DNA of 64,000 bases. It comes from Alcanivorax sp. DG881. Lineage in GTDB: Bacteria; Pseudomonadota; Gammaproteobacteria; Pseudomonadales; Alcanivoracaceae. Below the pieces are notes generated by a model that was not told where the DNA came from, ran no database searches, and was given only the letters and a program-made list of their open reading frames with translations. Made by a program: the position numbers and the translations under genes. Numbering within the stretch: the first letter of the stretch is position 1; each line of letters opens with the position of its first letter. The stretch spans positions 2,987,538 through 3,051,537 of the forward strand of contig NZ_DS989915.1 in the NCBI RefSeq assembly GCF_000155615.1, read 5' to 3'. This document shows, piece by piece, positions 19,723 through 30,016 of this stretch.

Positions 19723-20547
19723 ATGGCGATTGTAAAGTGCAAGCCGACTTCTCCGGGCCGCCGCTTTGTAGTCAAGGTGGTCAACGAAGATCTGCACAAG
19801 GGTGCTCCCTACGCGCCACTGTTGGAAGCCAAGGCGAAAAACGGTGGTCGTAACAACAACGGTCGTATTACCACCCGTCATAAAGGTGGTGGTCACAAGC
19901 AGAAGTATCGCGTTATCGACTTCCGTCGTAACAAAGACGGTATTGCTGGTGTTGTTGAGCGCCTGGAGTATGACCCGAACCGTACTGCGCACATTGCGCT
20001 GGTGAAGTATCTGGACGGTGAGCGTCGATACATTTTGGCCCCCAAAGGCCTGAAAGCAGAAGATCGTATCCAGTCCGGCGAAGATGCGCCGATCAAGCTG
20101 GGTAACGCACTTCCGCTGCGTAATATTCCGCTGGGTTCCACTATCCACAATGTGGAAATGAAGCCTGGCAAAGGTGGTCAGATTGCTCGCTCTGCAGGGA
20201 CTTCCGTGCAGCTGCTGGCAAAAGACGGCCAGTATGTGACTCTGCGTTTGCGCTCCGGCGAAATGCGTAAAGTTCACGCTGACTGCAAGGCCACAATCGG
20301 TGAAGTATCCAACAGTGAGCACAGCTTGCGCTCACTGGGTAAGGCGGGCGCGAAGCGCTGGCGGGGTGTTCGACCCACCGTTCGCGGTGCGGCGATGAAC
20401 CCGGTAGACCACCCGCATGGTGGTGGTGAAGGGCGCAGCTCTGGTGGCCGTCATCCGGTTACACCTTGGGGTGTTCCGACCAAAGGCTACAAGACCCGTA
20501 CAAACAAGCGCACGACCAAAATGATTGTGCGTGACCGTCGTAAGTAA
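19723..20547 (+). CDS. rplB: 50S ribosomal protein L2
   Basis: L2 is required for subunit association and peptidyl transfer. The product has 274 residues. It opens [19 protein letters not shown] and has [22 protein letters not shown] near residue 46-65. It carries the strictly conserved histidine in [25 protein letters not shown] near residues 225-245. ATG with GGGAGTAAGGAATA upstream. It is normal in every visible respect. Confidence 0.98.
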   Translation: MAIVKCKPTSPGRRFVVKVVNEDLHKGAPYAPLLEAKAKNGGRNNNGRITTRHKGGGHKQKYRVIDFRRNKDGIAGVVERLEYDPNRTAHIALVKYLDGERRYILAPKGLKAEDRIQSGEDAPIKLGNALPLRNIPLGSTIHNVEMKPGKGGQIARSAGTSVQLLAKDGQYVTLRLRSGEMRKVHADCKATIGEVSNSEHSLRSLGKAGAKRWRGVRPTVRGAAMNPVDHPHGGGEGRSSGGRHPVTPWGVPTKGYKTRTNKRTTKMIVRDRRK

Positions 20548-20569
20548 GGGATAGAGAGAGGTTCAGGCT

Positions 20570-20845
20570 GTGCCACGTTCACTGAAAAAAGGTCCTTTTG
20601 TGGATCACCACCTGCTAGGCAAGGTGGAAGATGCGGTGGAAGCCGGCTCCCGTAAGCCGATTAAAACCTGGTCTCGCCGCTCCATGATTATTCCGGAGAT
20701 GGTGGGCCTGACTATTGCGGTATATAACGGCAAGCAACATGTGCCGGTAATGGTTTCCGAGCACATGGTTGGCCACAAGCTGGGTGAATTTGCCCTGACC
20801 CGCAATTACCGCGGGCATGCCGTGGACAAGAAGGCTAAGCGATAA
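20570..20845 (+). CDS. rpsS: 30S ribosomal protein S19
   Basis: S19 contacts S13 and the A-site in the 30S head. The product has 91 residues. It begins [19 protein letters not shown] and contains [28 protein letters not shown] and [16 protein letters not shown]. The start codon is GTG (20570) after GAGAGG; no ATG would retain the conserved N-terminus. rplV follows after 10 bases. Confidence 0.97.
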   Translation: MPRSLKKGPFVDHHLLGKVEDAVEAGSRKPIKTWSRRSMIIPEMVGLTIAVYNGKQHVPVMVSEHMVGHKLGEFALTRNYRGHAVDKKAKR

Positions 20846-20855
20846 GGTGACAGTT

Positions 20856-21200
20856 ATGGCTACTGAAGTTGCAGCCCGTCTGCGCGGTGCAAGAATTTCG
20901 GCTCAGAAAGCCCGCCTCGTAGCCGACCAGGTCCGTGGCCTGGAGGTCGAGAAGGCGCTGAATCTTCTGGAATTCAGCCCGAAGAAGGCGGCAAAAATCG
21001 TTAAGAAGGTGCTGGAGTCCGCGATTGCAAATGCGGAAAACAACGACGGCGCTGACGTTGATGAGCTGAAGGTGTCCACGGTGTTCGTGGATGAAGGCAT
21101 GACGATGAAGCGGATCCGCCCGCGCGCCAAAGGCCGCGCTGACCGTATCCTCAAGCGTACTTGCCACATTACTGTGAAAGTCTCAGAAGGTCAGGAGTAA
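20856..21200 (+). CDS. rplV: 50S ribosomal protein L22
   Basis: L22 lines the exit tunnel opposite L4; its loop is a macrolide resistance site. The product has 114 residues, slightly longer than in E. coli (110). It shows [22 protein letters not shown] and the C-terminal loop [27 protein letters not shown] at 20856 follows AAGGTGACAGTT; the upstream in-frame ATG at 20817 overlaps rpsS and is not used. Confidence 0.97.
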   Translation: MATEVAARLRGARISAQKARLVADQVRGLEVEKALNLLEFSPKKAAKIVKKVLESAIANAENNDGADVDELKVSTVFVDEGMTMKRIRPRAKGRADRILKRTCHITVKVSEGQE

Positions 21201-21204
21201 CCAG

Positions 21205-21897
21205 ATGGGTCAGAAAGTTCATCCGGTCGGTATTCGCCTTGGCATTGTCAAAGAGCATAACTCGCTTTGGTATGCCGGACCGAAGTCTTATTCAGACTGC
21301 CTGGTTACCGATCTGCAAGTGCGTGAATATCTTTTCAAGCGCCTTAAAAGTGCATCGGTAAGCCGTATCAAGATCGAACGTCCTTCTGAAAACGTTCGCA
21401 TCACTATTGCTACTGCGCGTCCGGGCATTGTTATTGGCAAGAAAGGTGAAGACGTTGAGCGTCTGCGTCGTGATGTTGCTGCCAAGATGGGTGTGCCTGT
21501 GCACATCAACATCGAGGAAGTGCGCAAACCCGACCTGGATGCCCGCCTGGTAGGTGACAATGTCGCCGGTCAGCTGGAACGTCGAGTCATGTTCCGTCGC
21601 GCTATGAAGCGTGCGGTGCAGAACGCCATGAAGTCTGGCGCTGAAGGTATTCGAATTCAGCTGTCCGGTCGTCTGGGTGGTGCAGAAATTGCGCGTACCG
21701 AATGGTACCGCGAAGGCCGAGTGCCTCTGCATACTTTGCGTGCCGACATCGACTACGCAAGCGTACGTGCTGAAACCACTTACGGCACCATCGGTGTGAA
21801 GGTCTGGATCTTCCGCGGCGAAGTGCTTGGTGGCATGGAGCAGGTACAGGAAGAGCAGAAGCAGTCCAAGGGCGCGAAGAAGCGCGGCCGCGGTTAA
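21205..21897 (+). CDS. rpsC: 30S ribosomal protein S3
   Basis: S3 is part of the mRNA entry channel. The product has 230 residues. It begins [24 protein letters not shown], has a KH domain with [22 protein letters not shown] near 50-75, and ends in the C-terminal domain with [32 protein letters not shown] with AGGAG ten bases upstream and only 4 bases from the rplV stop. Confidence 0.98.
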   Translation: MGQKVHPVGIRLGIVKEHNSLWYAGPKSYSDCLVTDLQVREYLFKRLKSASVSRIKIERPSENVRITIATARPGIVIGKKGEDVERLRRDVAAKMGVPVHINIEEVRKPDLDARLVGDNVAGQLERRVMFRRAMKRAVQNAMKSGAEGIRIQLSGRLGGAEIARTEWYREGRVPLHTLRADIDYASVRAETTYGTIGVKVWIFRGEVLGGMEQVQEEQKQSKGAKKRGRG

Positions 21898-21910
21898 AGG
21901 GTAACGAACG

Positions 21911-22324
21911 ATGTTGCAGCCGAAGCGTACCAAATTCCGGAAAGTGATGAAGGGCCGTAACCGTGGCCTGGCACAGCGGGGCAGCAAGGTGTCTTTCGGC
22001 ACCATTGGCCTGCAAGCAACCGGTCGTGGCCGTATTACTGCGCGCCAGATCGAAGCAGCCCGTCGTGCAATGACCCGCCATATCAAGCGGGGCGGTAAAA
22101 TTTGGATCCGGGTATTCCCGGACAAGCCGATTACCAATAAGCCTCTTGAAGTGCGGATGGGTAAAGGTAAAGGTTCTGTAGAGTACTGGGTTGCTCAGAT
22201 TCAACCTGGAAAGATGCTTTACGAAATGGAAGGTGTGTCAGAAGACGTTGCGCGTGAAGCGTTCCGTCTGGCCGCGGCCAAGCTGCCGGTAAGCACCCGT
22301 GTCGTGACTCGGACGGTGATGTAA
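21911..22324 (+). CDS. rplP: 50S ribosomal protein L16
   Basis: L16 organises the A-site tRNA region of the 50S subunit. The product has 137 residues. It starts [19 protein letters not shown] and contains the conserved [29 protein letters not shown] segment, which includes the Arg that is hydroxylated in E. coli (about residue 81). ATG with AAAGGGTAACG upstream. rpmC follows after 3 bases. Confidence 0.98.
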   Translation: MLQPKRTKFRKVMKGRNRGLAQRGSKVSFGTIGLQATGRGRITARQIEAARRAMTRHIKRGGKIWIRVFPDKPITNKPLEVRMGKGKGSVEYWVAQIQPGKMLYEMEGVSEDVAREAFRLAAAKLPVSTRVVTRTVM

Positions 22325-22327
22325 GCC

Positions 22328-22519
22328 ATGAAAGCGAGCGAGCTGAAAGATAAGAGTGTCGAGGAGCTGCAGCAGACGCAAATCGAGCTGCTTGAGGAAC
22401 AATTCAAGCTGCGTATGAAGAGCGCGTCCGGTCAGATTTCTAAAACCCATGAGCTTGGGAAGGTTCGCCGCAATATTGCGCGCGTTAAGACCATTCTGAG
22501 AGAGAAACAGGGTAACTAG
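22328..22519 (+). CDS. rpmC: 50S ribosomal protein L29
   Basis: L29 is a small two-helix protein near the tunnel exit, next to L23. The product has 63 residues, as in E. coli. It has [16 protein letters not shown] at the start and a second helix with [19 protein letters not shown] lies 3 bases after the rplP stop and rpsQ follows 2 bases later, so translation is tightly coupled. Confidence 0.97.
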   Translation: MKASELKDKSVEELQQTQIELLEEQFKLRMKSASGQISKTHELGKVRRNIARVKTILREKQGN

Positions 22520-22521
22520 TC

Positions 22522-22785
22522 ATGGCAGAGGCGAACACAATGCGCCGGACCGCTACCGGCAAAGTCATCTCTAATAAAGGTGACAAAACTATCACTGTGT
22601 TGGTAGAGCGCCGGGTACAGCACCCGATTTACGGCAAGATCATCAAGCGTTCCACCAAACTGATGGCGCATGATGAAGAAAATCAGTGTCGTGAAGGTGA
22701 CCTGGTCACCATCGAGGAGTGCCGGCCGCTGTCCAAGCGTAAAGCTTGGATGCTGGTTAACGTAGTTGAACAGTCTAAGGCCTAA
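22522..22785 (+). CDS. rpsQ: 30S ribosomal protein S17
   Basis: S17 is an OB-fold primary binder of 16S rRNA in the 30S body. The product has 87 residues. It shows [47 protein letters not shown], the core of the family. It is the last gene of the S10 operon and is followed by a 51-base gap before rplN, where the spc operon begins in E. coli. I found no clear promoter in that gap. Confidence 0.97.
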   Translation: MAEANTMRRTATGKVISNKGDKTITVLVERRVQHPIYGKIIKRSTKLMAHDEENQCREGDLVTIEECRPLSKRKAWMLVNVVEQSKA

Positions 22786-22836
22786 ACGGACCGTTGCTGT
22801 GGCTGCCTGTAAGGGCAGAGTTGGAGAGATTAAGCG

Positions 22837-23205
22837 ATGATTCAGACCGAAAGCATGCTCGAGGTAGCTGATAACAGTGGCGCCCGTCGAGTACAGTGCA
22901 TCAAAGTGCTGGGTGGTTCTCACCGCCGCTATGCAGGCATTGGTGACATCATCAAGGTCACAGTAAAGGAAGCGATTCCACGCGGCCGTGTAAAGAAAGG
23001 CGACGTGATGACCGCCGTTGTCGTACGTACCCGTAAAGGTGTACGTCGTCCCGACGGTTCACTGATTCGTTTCGACGAAAATGCCGCGGTGTTGTTGAAC
23101 AACAACAAAGCACCGGTCGGTACCCGGATCTTCGGCCCGGTAACGCGCGAGCTGCGTACTGAGCAATTTATGAAGATCATTTCCCTGGCACCTGAAGTTC
23201 TGTAA
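22837..23205 (+). CDS. rplN: 50S ribosomal protein L14
   Basis: L14 sits at the subunit interface and binds the silencing factor RsfS. The product has 122 residues, the usual length. It begins [27 protein letters not shown] and has the conserved [27 protein letters not shown] stretch. ATG with TGGAGAGATTAAGCG upstream. It opens the spc operon. Confidence 0.98.
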   Translation: MIQTESMLEVADNSGARRVQCIKVLGGSHRRYAGIGDIIKVTVKEAIPRGRVKKGDVMTAVVVRTRKGVRRPDGSLIRFDENAAVLLNNNKAPVGTRIFGPVTRELRTEQFMKIISLAPEVL

Positions 23206-23220
23206 AGGCGGGTGAAGGTA

Positions 23221-23529
23221 ATGCTCAAGATTAAGCGTGATGACGAAATCATCGTAATTGCGGGAAAGGACAAAGGTAAGCGTGGCTCTGTTCAGCAAGT
23301 CCTGGACAACGGTCGCCTCATCGTTGCTGGCGTTAACATGGTCAAGAAGCATGTTAAAGCCAACCCTAACCGCGGTACTCAAGGCGGCATCGTAGAACAG
23401 GAAGCATCGCTTAACGCTTCCAACGTTGCCATCTGGAACCCCAAGACGCAGAAAGCGGATCGTGTGGGCTTCCGTTTTGAAGACGGCAAAAAAGTTCGCT
23501 TCTTCAAGTCCAACGGCGAAACGCTGTAG
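23221..23529 (+). CDS. rplX: 50S ribosomal protein L24
   Basis: L24 starts 50S assembly and lies near the tunnel exit. From ATG 23221 the product has 102 residues. It begins [22 protein letters not shown], the KOW motif, then [30 protein letters not shown] at 23212 would add three residues; it has AAAGG close upstream, so the start is slightly uncertain. I prefer the ATG because family members begin at this residue. Confidence 0.93.
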   Translation: MLKIKRDDEIIVIAGKDKGKRGSVQQVLDNGRLIVAGVNMVKKHVKANPNRGTQGGIVEQEASLNASNVAIWNPKTQKADRVGFRFEDGKKVRFFKSNGETL

Positions 23530-23542
23530 GTTTAGGTGACCC

Positions 23543-24082
23543 ATGAGTGATCTGAAAAAGATTTATCTAGACGAAATCGCGCCCAAGCTGAAAGAAGAGC
23601 TTGGTCTCGGTAACATCATGGAAGTGCCGAAGATCACCAAGATCACCCTGAATATGGGTGTTGGTGAAGCTTCTGCGGATCGTAAAGCGATGGAAGGTGC
23701 ACTGTCGGACATGACGGCCATTTCTGGTCAGAAGCCGCTGGTAACCAACGCTCGCAAGTCTGTTGCAGGCTTCAAGATCCGTGAAGGTTGGCCGATTGGC
23801 TGCAAGGTGACCATGCGCAACCAGAGAATGTATGAATTTCTGGAACGCCTGGTTTCTGTTGCCATTCCGCGCATCCGTGACTTCCGTGGTTTGAATCCGA
23901 AATCCTTCGATGGCCGGGGCAACTTCTCCATGGGTCTGCGCGAGCAGATCGTGTTCCCGGAGATCGATTTCGACAAGGTCGACAAGCTGCGTGGTATGGA
24001 TATTACCATTACCACTACAGCCAAGACCGATGACGAAGCACGGGCGCTGCTGCGCGCCTTCAACTTCCCGCTGAAGGGCTAA
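23543..24082 (+). CDS. rplE: 50S ribosomal protein L5
   Basis: L5 binds 5S rRNA with L18 and L25 and forms the intersubunit bridge to the 30S head. The product has 179 residues, as in E. coli. It has [38 protein letters not shown] and the C-terminal [29 protein letters not shown] with AGGTGACCC upstream. rpsN follows after 11 bases. Confidence 0.98.
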   Translation: MSDLKKIYLDEIAPKLKEELGLGNIMEVPKITKITLNMGVGEASADRKAMEGALSDMTAISGQKPLVTNARKSVAGFKIREGWPIGCKVTMRNQRMYEFLERLVSVAIPRIRDFRGLNPKSFDGRGNFSMGLREQIVFPEIDFDKVDKLRGMDITITTTAKTDDEARALLRAFNFPLKG

Positions 24083-24093
24083 GAGGATTTATC

Positions 24094-24399
24094 ATGGCTA
24101 AAGAATCCATGAAAAACCGGGAAGCAAAACGCGCTAAGCTGGTTCAGCGTTTTGCCGCCAAGCGCGCAGCGCTTAAGGCGATCATCCAGGATCCCAATGC
24201 AGAACCTGAAGCGAAGTGGGATGCTCAGCTTCAGCTGCAAAAAATGCCGCGCGATTCTTCCCCGGTTCGTCAGCGTAATCGCTGTCGCATCACCGGTCGT
24301 CCGCACGGTTACTACCGCAAGTTCGGCCTGAGCCGGATCAAGCTGCGTGAAGCAGCAATGCGCGGTGATGTTCCCGGTCTGGTAAAAGCCAGCTGGTAA
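24094..24399 (+). CDS. rpsN: 30S ribosomal protein S14 (zinc-independent form)
   Basis: S14 is a late-assembling protein of the 30S head. The product has 101 residues, the long form typical of gammaproteobacteria. The CxxC zinc pairs of the short form are absent; the core reads [42 protein letters not shown] with GAGGA seven bases upstream. It lies between rplE and rpsH, the standard spc order. Confidence 0.98.
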   Translation: MAKESMKNREAKRAKLVQRFAAKRAALKAIIQDPNAEPEAKWDAQLQLQKMPRDSSPVRQRNRCRITGRPHGYYRKFGLSRIKLREAAMRGDVPGLVKASW

Positions 24400-24430
24400 G
24401 CCAAGAGTTAGGTAGCGGAGCGATTGCGGC

Positions 24431-24823
24431 ATGAGCATGCAAGATACCCTGGCGGATATGTTTACTCGTATCCGTAACGCCCAAATGGCCAAGAAAGTAC
24501 AGGTAGAGATTCCTGCGTCAAAAGCAAAGGAAGCTGTTGCCAAAGTACTGAAGGACGAGGGCTATATTGCAGGTTACGAAGTAACCAGCGATAAGAAACC
24601 GGTAATGACGGTTGAGCTGAAGTATTTCGAAGGCAGCCCAGTGATCGAAAAGATCGCACGGGTAAGCCGTCCTGGTCTGCGGGTTTACAAGTCCGCTGGT
24701 GAGATCCCCAAGGTTAAAGATGGCCTTGGTGTTATGATCGTATCCACTAATCAGGGCATTATTTCTGACCGCGCAGCGCGCAAAGCCAATGTTGGTGGCG
24801 AGCTGATCTGCGAAGTGTCCTAA
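24431..24823 (+). CDS. rpsH: 30S ribosomal protein S8
   Basis: S8 binds the central domain of 16S rRNA. In E. coli it represses the spc operon mRNA near the rplE start. The product has 130 residues, starting [22 protein letters not shown]. It ends in the conserved [28 protein letters not shown] with GGAGCGATTGCGGC upstream. I looked for an S8 operator-like stem near rplE but could not support one. Confidence 0.98.
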   Translation: MSMQDTLADMFTRIRNAQMAKKVQVEIPASKAKEAVAKVLKDEGYIAGYEVTSDKKPVMTVELKYFEGSPVIEKIARVSRPGLRVYKSAGEIPKVKDGLGVMIVSTNQGIISDRAARKANVGGELICEVS

Positions 24824-24854
24824 CAGAAGCGGCGTAGACAGGTTAGGTGCAACA

Positions 24855-25388
24855 ATGTCTAGAGTAGCAAAAAATCCGGTAAATCTGCCGAAGGGCGTCG
24901 AAGTTAAAGTCGATGGCCAGAAAGTCGCCGTAAAAGGTGGCAAAGGCAGCCTGGAGCATGAAGTTCACGAGCTGGTAGCCGTGTCCCTGGAAGAAGGCGT
25001 GATGTCTGTTAAGCCTCACGACGACTCCCAGAAGGCCTGGGCTTTGGCCGGGACTACCCGTGCTCTGCTGAATAACATGGTAACCGGCGTAGCCGATGGG
25101 TTTGAGCGTAAGCTTCAGCTCTTGGGTGTTGGTTACCGCGCACAGGCTCAGGGCAAGGTGTTGAACCTGACCCTCGGGTTTTCCCACCCGGTGGCTTACG
25201 AGTTGCCTGAAGGGATTACCGTAGAAACCCCGAGCCAGACTGAAATTGTCATTAAGGGCATTGATAAGCAACTGGTTGGTCAGGTTGCAGCCAATGTTCG
25301 GGCCTTCCGTCCGCCTGAGCCCTATAAGGGTAAAGGGGTGCGCTATGCTGATGAGCAAGTGCGCCGTAAGGAAGCCAAGAAGAAATAA
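24855..25388 (+). CDS. rplF: 50S ribosomal protein L6
   Basis: L6 lies near the factor-binding site of the 50S subunit. The product has 177 residues, as in E. coli. It starts [16 protein letters not shown] and shows two similar alpha/beta domains. The conserved [31 protein letters not shown] is in the second. ATG with AGGTTAGGTGCAACA upstream. rplR follows after 17 bases. Confidence 0.98.
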   Translation: MSRVAKNPVNLPKGVEVKVDGQKVAVKGGKGSLEHEVHELVAVSLEEGVMSVKPHDDSQKAWALAGTTRALLNNMVTGVADGFERKLQLLGVGYRAQAQGKVLNLTLGFSHPVAYELPEGITVETPSQTEIVIKGIDKQLVGQVAANVRAFRPPEPYKGKGVRYADEQVRRKEAKKK

Positions 25389-25405
25389 TCGTCGAGATTG
25401 ATGCC

Positions 25406-25756
25406 ATGAAAGACAAAAAAGTTGCACGTCTACGCAGGGCCAAGCGCACTCGTCTGAAGATCCGCGAGTTGGGCGAAGTTCGTCTTTGCGTACATCGTAC
25501 CCCGCGTCATATTTATGCGCAGGTAATCTCTGCGGCAGGCGACCAGGTACTGGCTTCTGCCAGTACAGTGGAGAAAGATTTGCGTGCTGACGCTACCGGC
25601 AACGCTGATGCAGCGACCAAAGTTGGTCAGATTATTGCTCAGCGTGCCAAAGAAGCGGGCATTGAGCGCGTAGCCTTTGACCGTTCTGGTTTTAAATATC
25701 ACGGTCGCGTAAAGGCGCTGGCTGATGCCGCGCGTGAAAACGGGCTTGAATTCTAA
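25406..25756 (+). CDS. rplR: 50S ribosomal protein L18
   Basis: L18 binds 5S rRNA together with L5. The product has 116 residues. It starts with the basic [21 protein letters not shown] tail that reaches into rRNA. It then shows [59 protein letters not shown], the family C-terminus. ATG start follows rplF after 17 bases, with a weak GAGATTGATGCC upstream. Confidence 0.98.
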   Translation: MKDKKVARLRRAKRTRLKIRELGEVRLCVHRTPRHIYAQVISAAGDQVLASASTVEKDLRADATGNADAATKVGQIIAQRAKEAGIERVAFDRSGFKYHGRVKALADAARENGLEF

Positions 25757-25768
25757 GGGTGCTTGGTT

Positions 25769-26266
25769 ATGGCGAAGGTTGATCCCAACGAAGGTCTGCA
25801 GGAAAAACTGGTTCAGGTAAACCGGGTTGCTAAAGTAGTAAAAGGCGGCCGTATTTTTGGTTTTACCGCGTTGACTGTAGTGGGTGACGGCAAGGGCAAA
25901 GTTGGCTTTGGTCGTGGCAAGGCGCGTGAAGTGCCTGCTGCTATCCAGAAAGCCCTGGAAGCTGCCCGCCGCAACATGATTCAGGTAGAGCTGAACGGCT
26001 CTACCATCCAGCACCCAATGAAGGCCCGTCACGGTGCCTCCAAGGTGTACATGCAGCCGGCCGATGAAGGTACCGGTGTGATTGCCGGCGGTGCCATGCG
26101 TGCCGTGCTGGAAGTCGCAGGCGTTCAGAACGTACTGGCCAAATGCTATGGCTCCACTAACCCGGTAAACGTGGTTCGGGCTACTTTCAATGGTCTGAAA
26201 TCCATGGCTTCTCCGGAATCTGTGGCTGCCAAGCGTGGCAAGTCTGTTGAAGAGATTCTGAACTAA
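25769..26266 (+). CDS. rpsE: 30S ribosomal protein S5
   Basis: S5 helps translational accuracy and mRNA unwinding at the entry channel. From ATG 25769 the product has 165 residues. It shows [44 protein letters not shown] near residues 10-55, the double-stranded RNA-binding fold, and the C-terminal [25 protein letters not shown] six bases upstream in frame is not favoured; AAGGG lies 9 bases before the ATG. Confidence 0.97.
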   Translation: MAKVDPNEGLQEKLVQVNRVAKVVKGGRIFGFTALTVVGDGKGKVGFGRGKAREVPAAIQKALEAARRNMIQVELNGSTIQHPMKARHGASKVYMQPADEGTGVIAGGAMRAVLEVAGVQNVLAKCYGSTNPVNVVRATFNGLKSMASPESVAAKRGKSVEEILN

Positions 26267-26290
26267 GCGCAGATAAGCGGAATCGATACG

Positions 26291-26473
26291 ATGGCTGAAA
26301 AGATCAAGGTAAAGCTGGTTAAAAGCACCAACGGCCGGCTCGAAAAGCATAGGGCCTGTGTGCGTGGTCTCGGTCTGCGCCGTATTGGCCACACCGTTGA
26401 AGTTGAAGATACCCCGTCAGTACGAGGCATGATTAACAAGGTCTCGTACCTGGTGCAGGTAGAGGGAGAATAA
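26291..26473 (+). CDS. rpmD: 50S ribosomal protein L30
   Basis: L30 is a small protein of the 50S subunit found in gammaproteobacteria between S5 and L15. The product has 60 residues. It has [48 protein letters not shown], the complete family core. ATG follows AGCGGAATCGATACG. The rplO start lies directly behind its stop. Confidence 0.96.
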   Translation: MAEKIKVKLVKSTNGRLEKHRACVRGLGLRRIGHTVEVEDTPSVRGMINKVSYLVQVEGE

Positions 26474-26476
26474 GTG

Positions 26477-26911
26477 ATGCGTCTTAATGATTTGCATCCT
26501 GCTGAAGGTTCCCGTCCGGAAGGTAAGCGCGTAGGTCGCGGTATCGGTTCCGGCTTGGGCAAGACTGGTGGCCGTGGTCATAAAGGTCAGAAGTCTCGCT
26601 CCGGTGGTACCGTGAAGCCAGGTTTCGAAGGTGGTCAAATGCCGCTGCAGCGTCGTGTGCCGAAGTTCGGCTTCACGTCCAAGCTGGCAATGGGTACTGC
26701 TGAAGTCCGTCTTGCTGAGCTGGCAAAAGTGGAAGGTGACGTGATCGACCTGGCTTCTTTGAAAGCAGCCAACGTTGTTCGCCGTGACATGAAGCGGGCC
26801 AAGATTGTTCTGCAAGGTGAAATTGATCGTGCAGTGACCGTTCGTGGTGTGGCCATTTCCAAAGGCGCCCGTGAAGCGGTTGAAAAAGCTGGCGGTAAAG
26901 TCGAAGAGTAA
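26477..26911 (+). CDS. rplO: 50S ribosomal protein L15
   Basis: L15 is a late assembly protein with a long glycine/arginine-rich N-terminal extension running through 23S rRNA. From ATG 26477 the product has 144 residues, the E. coli length. It starts [22 protein letters not shown], with [21 protein letters not shown] next. A GTG directly before the ATG is a possible alternative start. The AGAGGGAG Shine-Dalgarno lies at the end of rpmD. secY follows after 11 bases. Confidence 0.97.
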   Translation: MRLNDLHPAEGSRPEGKRVGRGIGSGLGKTGGRGHKGQKSRSGGTVKPGFEGGQMPLQRRVPKFGFTSKLAMGTAEVRLAELAKVEGDVIDLASLKAANVVRRDMKRAKIVLQGEIDRAVTVRGVAISKGAREAVEKAGGKVEE

Positions 26912-26922
26912 GGCTGCGCTTT

Positions 26923-28305
26923 ATGGCGAAGAATCGCGCTCAAACACTAAATGGCGGTGCGCCGAAAGCTGACGGTAACGCAATGCGTGAACTGTGGCGG
27001 CGGATCGGTTTTCTGTTGGGCGCCCTGGTGGTGTTCCGGGTCGGGGCGCATATCCCGGTCCCGGGCATGAACCCGGAAGCGTTGCAACAGATGTTCAACA
27101 ATAACCGGGACACCATTCTTGGCCTGTTCAACATGTTCTCTGGTGGTTCACTGGAGCGCATGAGTATCTTTGCGTTGGGCATCATGCCCTACATTACAGC
27201 CAGCATCGTGATTCAGCTGATGACGGCCGTAGTGCCCACACTTGAGCAGCTTCGTAAAGAAGGTGAGCAAGGGCGGCGCAAGATAACCCAGTACACCCGT
27301 TATCTGACGGTGGCACTGGGGGCGATTCAGTCTTTTGGTATGGTGGCCGGCCTTAACAGCCAGGGCATTACGCTACTGCCTGAAACAGCCAGCACCATGC
27401 AAATTGCCAGCTTCTACTTTGTGGCAGTCAGCACCCTGGTAACGGGTACTGTCTTCCTGATGTGGCTGGGTGAACAGATTACCGAGCGCGGTATCGGCAA
27501 TGGTATCTCCATGCTGATTTTCGCCTCCATCGTGTCCGGCCTGCCTGGTGCGGTGGCGCAGACGTTTGAATCTGCGCGTACCGGCGACCTCAGCCTGATC
27601 ATGATGCTGTTTGTGTTCCTGGTCGCCATGGCCGTGATTTTCGGTGTGGTGTACGTGGAGCGCGGGCAACGCCGTATTACGGTAAACTATGCGCGCCGTC
27701 AGCAAGGGCGTCGTGTGTATGCAGCACAGCAGAGTCATCTGCCGCTGAAGGTGAACATGGCAGGGGTGATTCCTGCGATTTTTGCCAGCTCTATATTGCT
27801 GTTTCCGGCGTCCCTGACCCAGTGGTTCAGTGACTCCAATCCGGATTCATGGTGGGGCCAGGCACTGCGTAATGTCAGTGAAGCTCTGCTGCCGGGTACA
27901 CCGCTGTATATTCTGCTGTTTACCCTGGCAATTGTGTTCTTTTGCTACTTTTATACAGCGCTGGTGTTCAATCCGAAGGATGTCGCTGACAACCTGAAGA
28001 AATCCGGTGCTTATATTCCGGGCATTCGCCCGGGCGAGCAGTCCGCTCGCTATATCGACACGGTGATGGGGCGTTTGACTCTGATCGGTGCGGTATACAT
28101 GACGCTGGTGTGCTTACTGCCGCTGGGTCTGCAAGCTGTTGCCAATGTGCCCTTTTACCTGGGCGGCACCTCTCTGCTGATCGTTGTGGTAGTGGTAATG
28201 GACTTCTGGTCGCAGGTTAATTCGCACCTGACGTCCACCCAGTACGAGAAGTTGATGAAGAAATCCAACCTGAAAGGGTATGGTGGCACCGGTCTGGTGC
28301 GTTAA
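26923..28305 (+). CDS. secY: Preprotein translocase subunit SecY
   Basis: SecY is the channel of the SecYEG translocase in the inner membrane. The product has 460 residues, with ten hydrophobic segments spread along it. It has the early [24 protein letters not shown] region and [22 protein letters not shown] in cytoplasmic loop C4. The C5 loop has [22 protein letters not shown], and the tail contacts SecA. It is about 17 residues longer than the E. coli protein. ATG directly follows GGCTGCGCTTT. Confidence 0.98.
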   Translation: MAKNRAQTLNGGAPKADGNAMRELWRRIGFLLGALVVFRVGAHIPVPGMNPEALQQMFNNNRDTILGLFNMFSGGSLERMSIFALGIMPYITASIVIQLMTAVVPTLEQLRKEGEQGRRKITQYTRYLTVALGAIQSFGMVAGLNSQGITLLPETASTMQIASFYFVAVSTLVTGTVFLMWLGEQITERGIGNGISMLIFASIVSGLPGAVAQTFESARTGDLSLIMMLFVFLVAMAVIFGVVYVERGQRRITVNYARRQQGRRVYAAQQSHLPLKVNMAGVIPAIFASSILLFPASLTQWFSDSNPDSWWGQALRNVSEALLPGTPLYILLFTLAIVFFCYFYTALVFNPKDVADNLKKSGAYIPGIRPGEQSARYIDTVMGRLTLIGAVYMTLVCLLPLGLQAVANVPFYLGGTSLLIVVVVVMDFWSQVNSHLTSTQYEKLMKKSNLKGYGGTGLVR

Positions 28306-28322
28306 CGAACGAGGCGAGTGCG

Positions 28323-28439
28323 ATGAAAGTTCAGGCTTCTGTAAAGAAGATCTGCCGTAACTGCAAAGTGATCCGTCGTAAGGGGCGTGTCATGGTAATC
28401 TGCAGTGCCGAACCCCGGCACAAGCAGCGCCAGGGTTAA
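28323..28439 (+). CDS. rpmJ: 50S ribosomal protein L36
   Basis: This is a 38-residue protein, reading [20 protein letters not shown] and then [18 protein letters not shown]. It is the zinc-ribbon form: Cys at 11 and 14, a third Cys at 27 and His at 33 are the four ligands. L36 organises 23S rRNA near the L7/L12 stalk base. It begins 17 bases after secY, with GAGGCGAGTGCG before the ATG. It is the last gene of the spc operon, as in E. coli, and is followed by the alpha operon promoter. Confidence 0.97.
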   Translation: MKVQASVKKICRNCKVIRRKGRVMVICSAEPRHKQRQG

Positions 28440-28465
28440 GGTTTAGTCTTCTTTTAAGTGTTTGG

Positions 28466-28494
28466 TTGAAATTCAGTCGGTGTAGCGCTAGACT
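28466..28494 (+). promoter_or_regulatory. Sigma-70 promoter of the alpha operon
   Basis: TTGAAA (28466-28471), 17 bases, TAGACT (28489-28494), matching consensus at 5/6 and 4/6. It lies between rpmJ and rpsM, 61 bases before rpsM. Confidence 0.6.
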
Positions 28495-28555
28495 CTGCCG
28501 CCTTTCGGCGCCTGTGAGCCTGGCGCCACCCGTTTTGTGAATCGGAGATATTCGG
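28495..28555 (+). promoter_or_regulatory. Alpha operon leader, possible S4 site
   Basis: The leader contains CTCTGCCGCCTTTCGGCG, which folds as a small CGCC-TTTC-GGCG hairpin, then a run of GGCGCC words (GGCGCCTGTGAGCCTGGCGCC), and GGAG before rpsM. In E. coli S4 binds a pseudoknot here and represses rpsM translation. The place is right, but I could not prove a pseudoknot. Confidence 0.4.
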
Positions 28556-28912
28556 ATGGCCCGTATTGCAGGCGTTAACATCCCGGAAAATAAGCACACG
28601 GTGATTTCTCTCACCTACATCTTCGGGATCGGTCGCACCCGCGCAGCATCAATCTGCGTAGCGACTGGTATTGAGCAGACCGCGAAAGTTCGCGAGCTGA
28701 CCGGTGAGCAACTTGATGCCATTCGTGGCGAAGTTGCCAAGTTCTCTACCGAAGGTGACCTGCGCCGGGAAATCAACATGAACATTAAGCGTCTGATGGA
28801 CCTCGGTTGCTACCGTGGTATTCGCCATCGTCGCGGCTTGCCGCTTCGCGGTCAGCGTACCAAGACCAATGCGCGCACCCGTAAAGGTCCGCGTAAACCG
28901 ATTCGCAAATAA
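28556..28912 (+). CDS. rpsM: 30S ribosomal protein S13
   Basis: S13 contacts the P-site tRNA and the 50S subunit through intersubunit bridges. The product has 118 residues, as in E. coli. It shows [30 protein letters not shown] at the start and the basic tail [38 protein letters not shown] with GGAGATATTCGG upstream. It is the first gene of the alpha operon. Confidence 0.98.
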   Translation: MARIAGVNIPENKHTVISLTYIFGIGRTRAASICVATGIEQTAKVRELTGEQLDAIRGEVAKFSTEGDLRREINMNIKRLMDLGCYRGIRHRRGLPLRGQRTKTNARTRKGPRKPIRK

Positions 28913-28948
28913 GCTGAATTAGACAGCGGCTGGATTTGGATAGGCATT

Positions 28949-29347
28949 ATGGCTAAGTCAAAGAAAGATAGTGGCGCACGTCGTAAGAAGGTAACGCGCA
29001 CCGTTGCGGACGGTATTGCGCACGTGCACGCTTCCTTCAACAACACCATCATCACCATCACTGATCGTCAGGGCAATGCGTTGTCCTGGGCGACCTCCGG
29101 TGGTGCTGGTTTCCGTGGTTCCCGTAAAAGCACCCCGTTTGCTGCCCAGGTGGCGGCTGAAAACGCGGGCAATGCTGCGAAGGACTACGGTCTGAAAAAT
29201 CTTGAAGTGCGGGTGAAAGGCCCCGGTCCGGGTCGTGAATCTTCTATTCGCGCCCTGAACGGCTGCGGATACAAGATCACCCATATTGAGGACGTAACGC
29301 CGATTCCCCATAACGGTTGCCGTCCGCCTAAAAAGCGTCGCGTGTAA
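28949..29347 (+). CDS. rpsK: 30S ribosomal protein S11
   Basis: S11 lies on the platform of the 30S subunit near the mRNA exit. The product has 132 residues. It contains [47 protein letters not shown] and ends [14 protein letters not shown] follows a weak GGATTTGGATAGGCATT. It is the second gene in the alpha operon; rpsD follows after 16 bases. Confidence 0.98.
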   Translation: MAKSKKDSGARRKKVTRTVADGIAHVHASFNNTIITITDRQGNALSWATSGGAGFRGSRKSTPFAAQVAAENAGNAAKDYGLKNLEVRVKGPGPGRESSIRALNGCGYKITHIEDVTPIPHNGCRPPKKRRV

Positions 29348-29363
29348 CGGGAGTTAGAGCAAG

Positions 29364-29996
29364 ATGGCAAGATACATCGGTCCCAAGTGCAAGCTTTCCC
29401 GTCGAGAAGGCACTGATCTGTTCCTGAAGAGCGGTATCCGCCCTCTGGAATCCAAGTGTAAAGCTGAGCAGGCTCCTGGCCAGGCTGCTGGTGCAAGCGG
29501 GCGTCGCCCGGCACGGCTGTCTGACTACGGTGTTCAGCTGCGCGAGAAGCAAAAAGTTCGTCGTACCTATGGTGTGCTGGAAAAGCAGTTCCGTAGCTAC
29601 TACAAGAAAGCGGCCGCTTCCAAGGGCGCAACAGGCGAAGTCCTGCTGCAGCTGCTGGAAGGCCGTCTGGATAACGTGGTTTACCGCATGGGCTTTGGTT
29701 CTACCCGTTCCGAAGCGCGTCAGCTGGTTAGCCACCGTGCCATCCTGGTTAACGGCCAGTCTGTGAATGTTGCGTCTTACCAGGTGAAGCCTGGCGACCA
29801 GATCAACGTTCGCGAGAAGTCCAAGAACCAGCTGCGCGTGAAGAACGCCATGGAGCTCGCTCAGCAGCGCGGCTTTATGCCGTGGATTGAAGTTGATGAC
29901 AAGAAGCTGGAAGGTACCTACAAGGCGAAGCCTGAGCGTATCGACCTGCCTGCCGAGATCAACGAAAATCTGATCGTCGAGCTGTACTCCAAGTAA
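29364..29996 (+). CDS. rpsD: 30S ribosomal protein S4
   Basis: S4 is a primary 16S rRNA binder and in E. coli the autogenous repressor of the alpha operon. The product has 210 residues, four more than E. coli. It starts [20 protein letters not shown] and has the S4 RNA-binding fold with [44 protein letters not shown] with GGAGTTAGAGCAAG upstream. Confidence 0.98.
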   Translation: MARYIGPKCKLSRREGTDLFLKSGIRPLESKCKAEQAPGQAAGASGRRPARLSDYGVQLREKQKVRRTYGVLEKQFRSYYKKAAASKGATGEVLLQLLEGRLDNVVYRMGFGSTRSEARQLVSHRAILVNGQSVNVASYQVKPGDQINVREKSKNQLRVKNAMELAQQRGFMPWIEVDDKKLEGTYKAKPERIDLPAEINENLIVELYSK

Positions 29997-30016
29997 GGAC
30001 TGCCTGAGGGATCTCT